From assembly GCA_036435485.1 (NCBI GenBank), contig JAZHRN010000139.1:2480001-2544000 (forward strand): a DNA stretch of 64,000 nt, read 5' to 3'. The DNA is from Saposhnikovia divaricata. Taxonomy: Eukaryota; Streptophyta; Magnoliopsida; Apiales; Apiaceae. The notes under the pieces were generated by a model. The model made no database searches. It was not told where the DNA came from and saw nothing but the letters and a program-made list of their open reading frames with translations. The first letter of the stretch is position 1, and every line of letters begins with the position of its first letter. Below, piece by piece: positions 62,001 through 64,000 of the stretch. The position numbers were made by a program, and so were the translations under genes.

Positions 62001-64000
62001 TATTGTTAAAAATCAAGTCGGACAATTTTGTGGATATTTTTACATATTTTGTTCCTATGGGTTATTGGAATTCAATGAAATTTTATTTTGTGCCATTCGG
62101 ACCTGAATCGGGGCTGAAATGATTGAAACTCGGTTTTCGGATAATCCTGAAAGGGGTTAGTACACGGGATATTGTTAAAAATCGAGTCGGACCATTTTAT
62201 GGATATTTTTACATATTTTGTTCCTATGGGTTATTGGAATTCAACGAAATTTTATTTGGTGCCAGTCGGACCTGAATCGGGGCTGAAATGACTGAAACTC
62301 GGTTTTCGGATAATCCTCAAAGGGGTTAGTACACGGGATATTGTTAAAAATCGAGTCGGACCATTTTATGGATATTTTTTCATATTTTGTTCCTATGGGT
62401 TATTGGAATTCAACGCAATTTTATTTAACGAAGTTCGGACCGGAATCGGAGCTGATATGATCGAAACTCGGTTTTCGGAAACTTCTCAAAGGGATTAGTA
62501 CATGGGATATTGTTAAAAATCAAGTCGGACAATTTTGTGGATATTTTTATATATTTTGTTCCTATGGGTTATTGGAATTCAATGAAATTTTATTTGGTGC
62601 CATTCGGACCTGAATCGGGGCTGAAATGACTGAAACTCGGTTTTCGGATAATCCTGAAAGGGGTTAGTACACGGGATATTGTTAAAAATCGAGTCGGACC
62701 ATTTTATGGGTATTTTTACATATTTTGTTCCTATGGGTAATTGGAATTCAACGCAATTTTATTTAACGAAGTTCGGACCGGAATCGGAGCTGATATGATC
62801 GAAACTCGGTTTTCGGAAACTTCTCAAAGGGATTAGTACACGGGATATTGTTAAAAATCAAGTCGGACAATTTTGTGGATATTTTTACATATTTTGTTCC
62901 TATGGGTTATTGGAATTCAATGAAATTTTATTTGGTGCCATTCGGACCTGAATCGGGGCTGAAATGACTGAAACTCAGTTTTCGGATAATCCTGAAAGGG
63001 GTTAGTACACGGGATATTGTTAAAAATCGAGTCGGGCCATTTTATGGATATTTTTACATATTTTGTTCCTATGGGTTATTGGAATTCAACGAAATTTTAT
63101 TTGGTGCCAGTCGGACCTGAATCGGGGCTGAAATGACTGAAACTCGGTTTTCGGATAATCCTCAAAGGGGTTAGTACACGGGATATTGTTAAAAATCGAG
63201 TCGGACCATTTTATGGATATTTTTTCATATTTTGTTCCTATGGGTTATTGGAATTCAACGCAATTTTATTTAACGAAGTTCGGACCGGAATCGGAGCTGA
63301 TATGATCGAAACTCGGTTTTCGGAAACTTCTCAAAGGGATTAGTACATGGGATATTGTTAAAAATCAAGTCGGACAATTTTGTGGATATTTTTATATATT
63401 TTGTTCCTATGGGTTATTGGAATTCAATGAAATTTTATTTGGTGCCATTCGGACCTGAATCGGGGCTGAAATGACTGAAACTCGGTTTTCGGATAATCCT
63501 GAAAGGGGTTAGTACACGGGATATTGTTAAAAATCGAGTCGGACCATTTTATGGGTATTTTTACATATTTTGTTCCTATGGGTAATTGGAATTCAACGCA
63601 ATTTTATTTAACGAAGTTCGGACCGGAATCGGAGCTGATATGATCGAAACTCGGTTTTCGGAAACTTCTCAAAGGGATTAGTACACGGGATATTGTTAAA
63701 AATCAAGTCGGACAATTTTGTGGATATTTTTACATATTTTGTTCCTATGGGTTATTGGAATTCAATGAAATTTTATTTGGTGCCATTCGGACCTGAATCG
63801 GGGCTGAAATGACTGAAAATCGGTTTTCGGATAATCCTGAAAGGGGTTAGTACACGGGATATTGTTAAAAATCGAGTCGGACCATTTTATGGATATTTTT
63901 ACATATTTTGTTCCTATGGGTTATTGGAATTCAACGCAATTTTATTTAACGAAGTTCGGACCGGAATCGGAGCTGATATGATCGAAACTCGGTTTTCGGA
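59011..64000. repeat. Satellite, mixed 5- and 7-mer blocks to window end
   Basis: From 59011 to about 61208 the block repeats, with more divergence, the order and marks of the 17-mer duplication: GCCATTAGG near 59560, CCTGTGGG near 59858, GGGTTGTTGG near 60538, GAATTCATTG near 60887 and the extra G at 60927. After that, five-monomer units (845 bp) ordered C B C B A dominate to the end, with CCTGTGGG again near 61549. The window ends inside a C monomer, so the array continues. Confidence 0.85.

Larger units (their letters stand above)
45838..64000. repeat. 169-bp satellite array, right part
   Basis: The same 169-bp satellite resumes in phase and runs to the window end, about 107 monomers. Subtypes typical of this side are C with TACATGGGATATTG, B preceded by TTTTTATATATTTTG, C with GGGTAATTGG preceded by TATGGGTATTTTTAC, and A/B followed by TATTTTTTCATATT. 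Single-base length changes are an extra G at 53151, 56025 and 60927 (ATCGGGGGCTG) and a lost G near 61711 (ATATATTTTTTCC). No other insertion and no gene. Confidence 0.98.

Noticed and set aside
1..64000. CRISPR array
   Set aside because: The repeats are 169-bp contiguous monomers without unique spacers. No cas genes are present and the context is eukaryotic.

Overview
This window is plant heterochromatin. It is one very long array of a 169-bp tandem satellite, about 53.7 kb and roughly 317 monomers, interrupted once by a 10.3-kb LTR retrotransposon. There is no intact host protein-coding gene. I also saw no rRNA gene, tRNA gene or CRISPR array. A flowering plant is indicated by the element: very long LTRs running TGTAATAACC...CGTCACA, a primer-binding site TGGTATCAGAGC for initiator Met-tRNA, relics of a Ty3/gypsy RNase H, and a fragment resembling plant poly(A)-binding protein. 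I do not recognise the satellite family and cannot name the species.

Satellite (1-35503 and 45838-64000). The period is 169 bp and indels are very rare. Nearly every monomer carries an EcoRI site (GAATTC). Three monomer classes recur. A has CAACGAAATT and GTGCCAGTCGG. B has CAATGAAATT and GTGCCATTCGG. C has CAACGCAATT, TTTAACGAAGTTCGG and GCTGATATGATCG, and usually ends in AATCAAGTCGGACAATTTT. The classes are arranged in higher-order repeats (HORs) that change along the window: irregular (1-4394); a 15-mer of 2535 bp in variant copies (4395 to about 19096); mixed trimers (about 19097-22645); a second 15-mer (22646-27715); a 6-mer of 1014 bp (29575-34642); and, beyond the retrotransposon, 6-mers (47179-49206, 56983-59010), a 17-mer tandem duplication of 2874 bp (50728-56475) and mixed 5/6/7-mer blocks to the end. 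Hybrid monomers mark old crossover points.

Retrotransposon (35504-45837, plus orientation). It has a 5' LTR of 3878 bp, a 2576-bp internal region, a 3' LTR of 3880 bp and a 5-bp target-site duplication ATTGG. I found one substitution plus three length changes in simple tracts between the LTRs, so the insertion is very recent. The interior has no usable gag or pol. It keeps two decayed copies of the RNase H tail and, just before the polypurine tract, a short piece that reads like the RRM2 end of a poly(A)-binding protein. It is a non-autonomous, LARD-like member of a Ty3/gypsy lineage and must have been moved by proteins supplied in trans. Removing the element and one target-site copy restores an exact 169-bp monomer.

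The most interesting points are the captured poly(A)-binding-protein fragment, the nearly new insertion inside an ordered array, and the layered history of repeat amplification. I did not find a novel multi-gene system.
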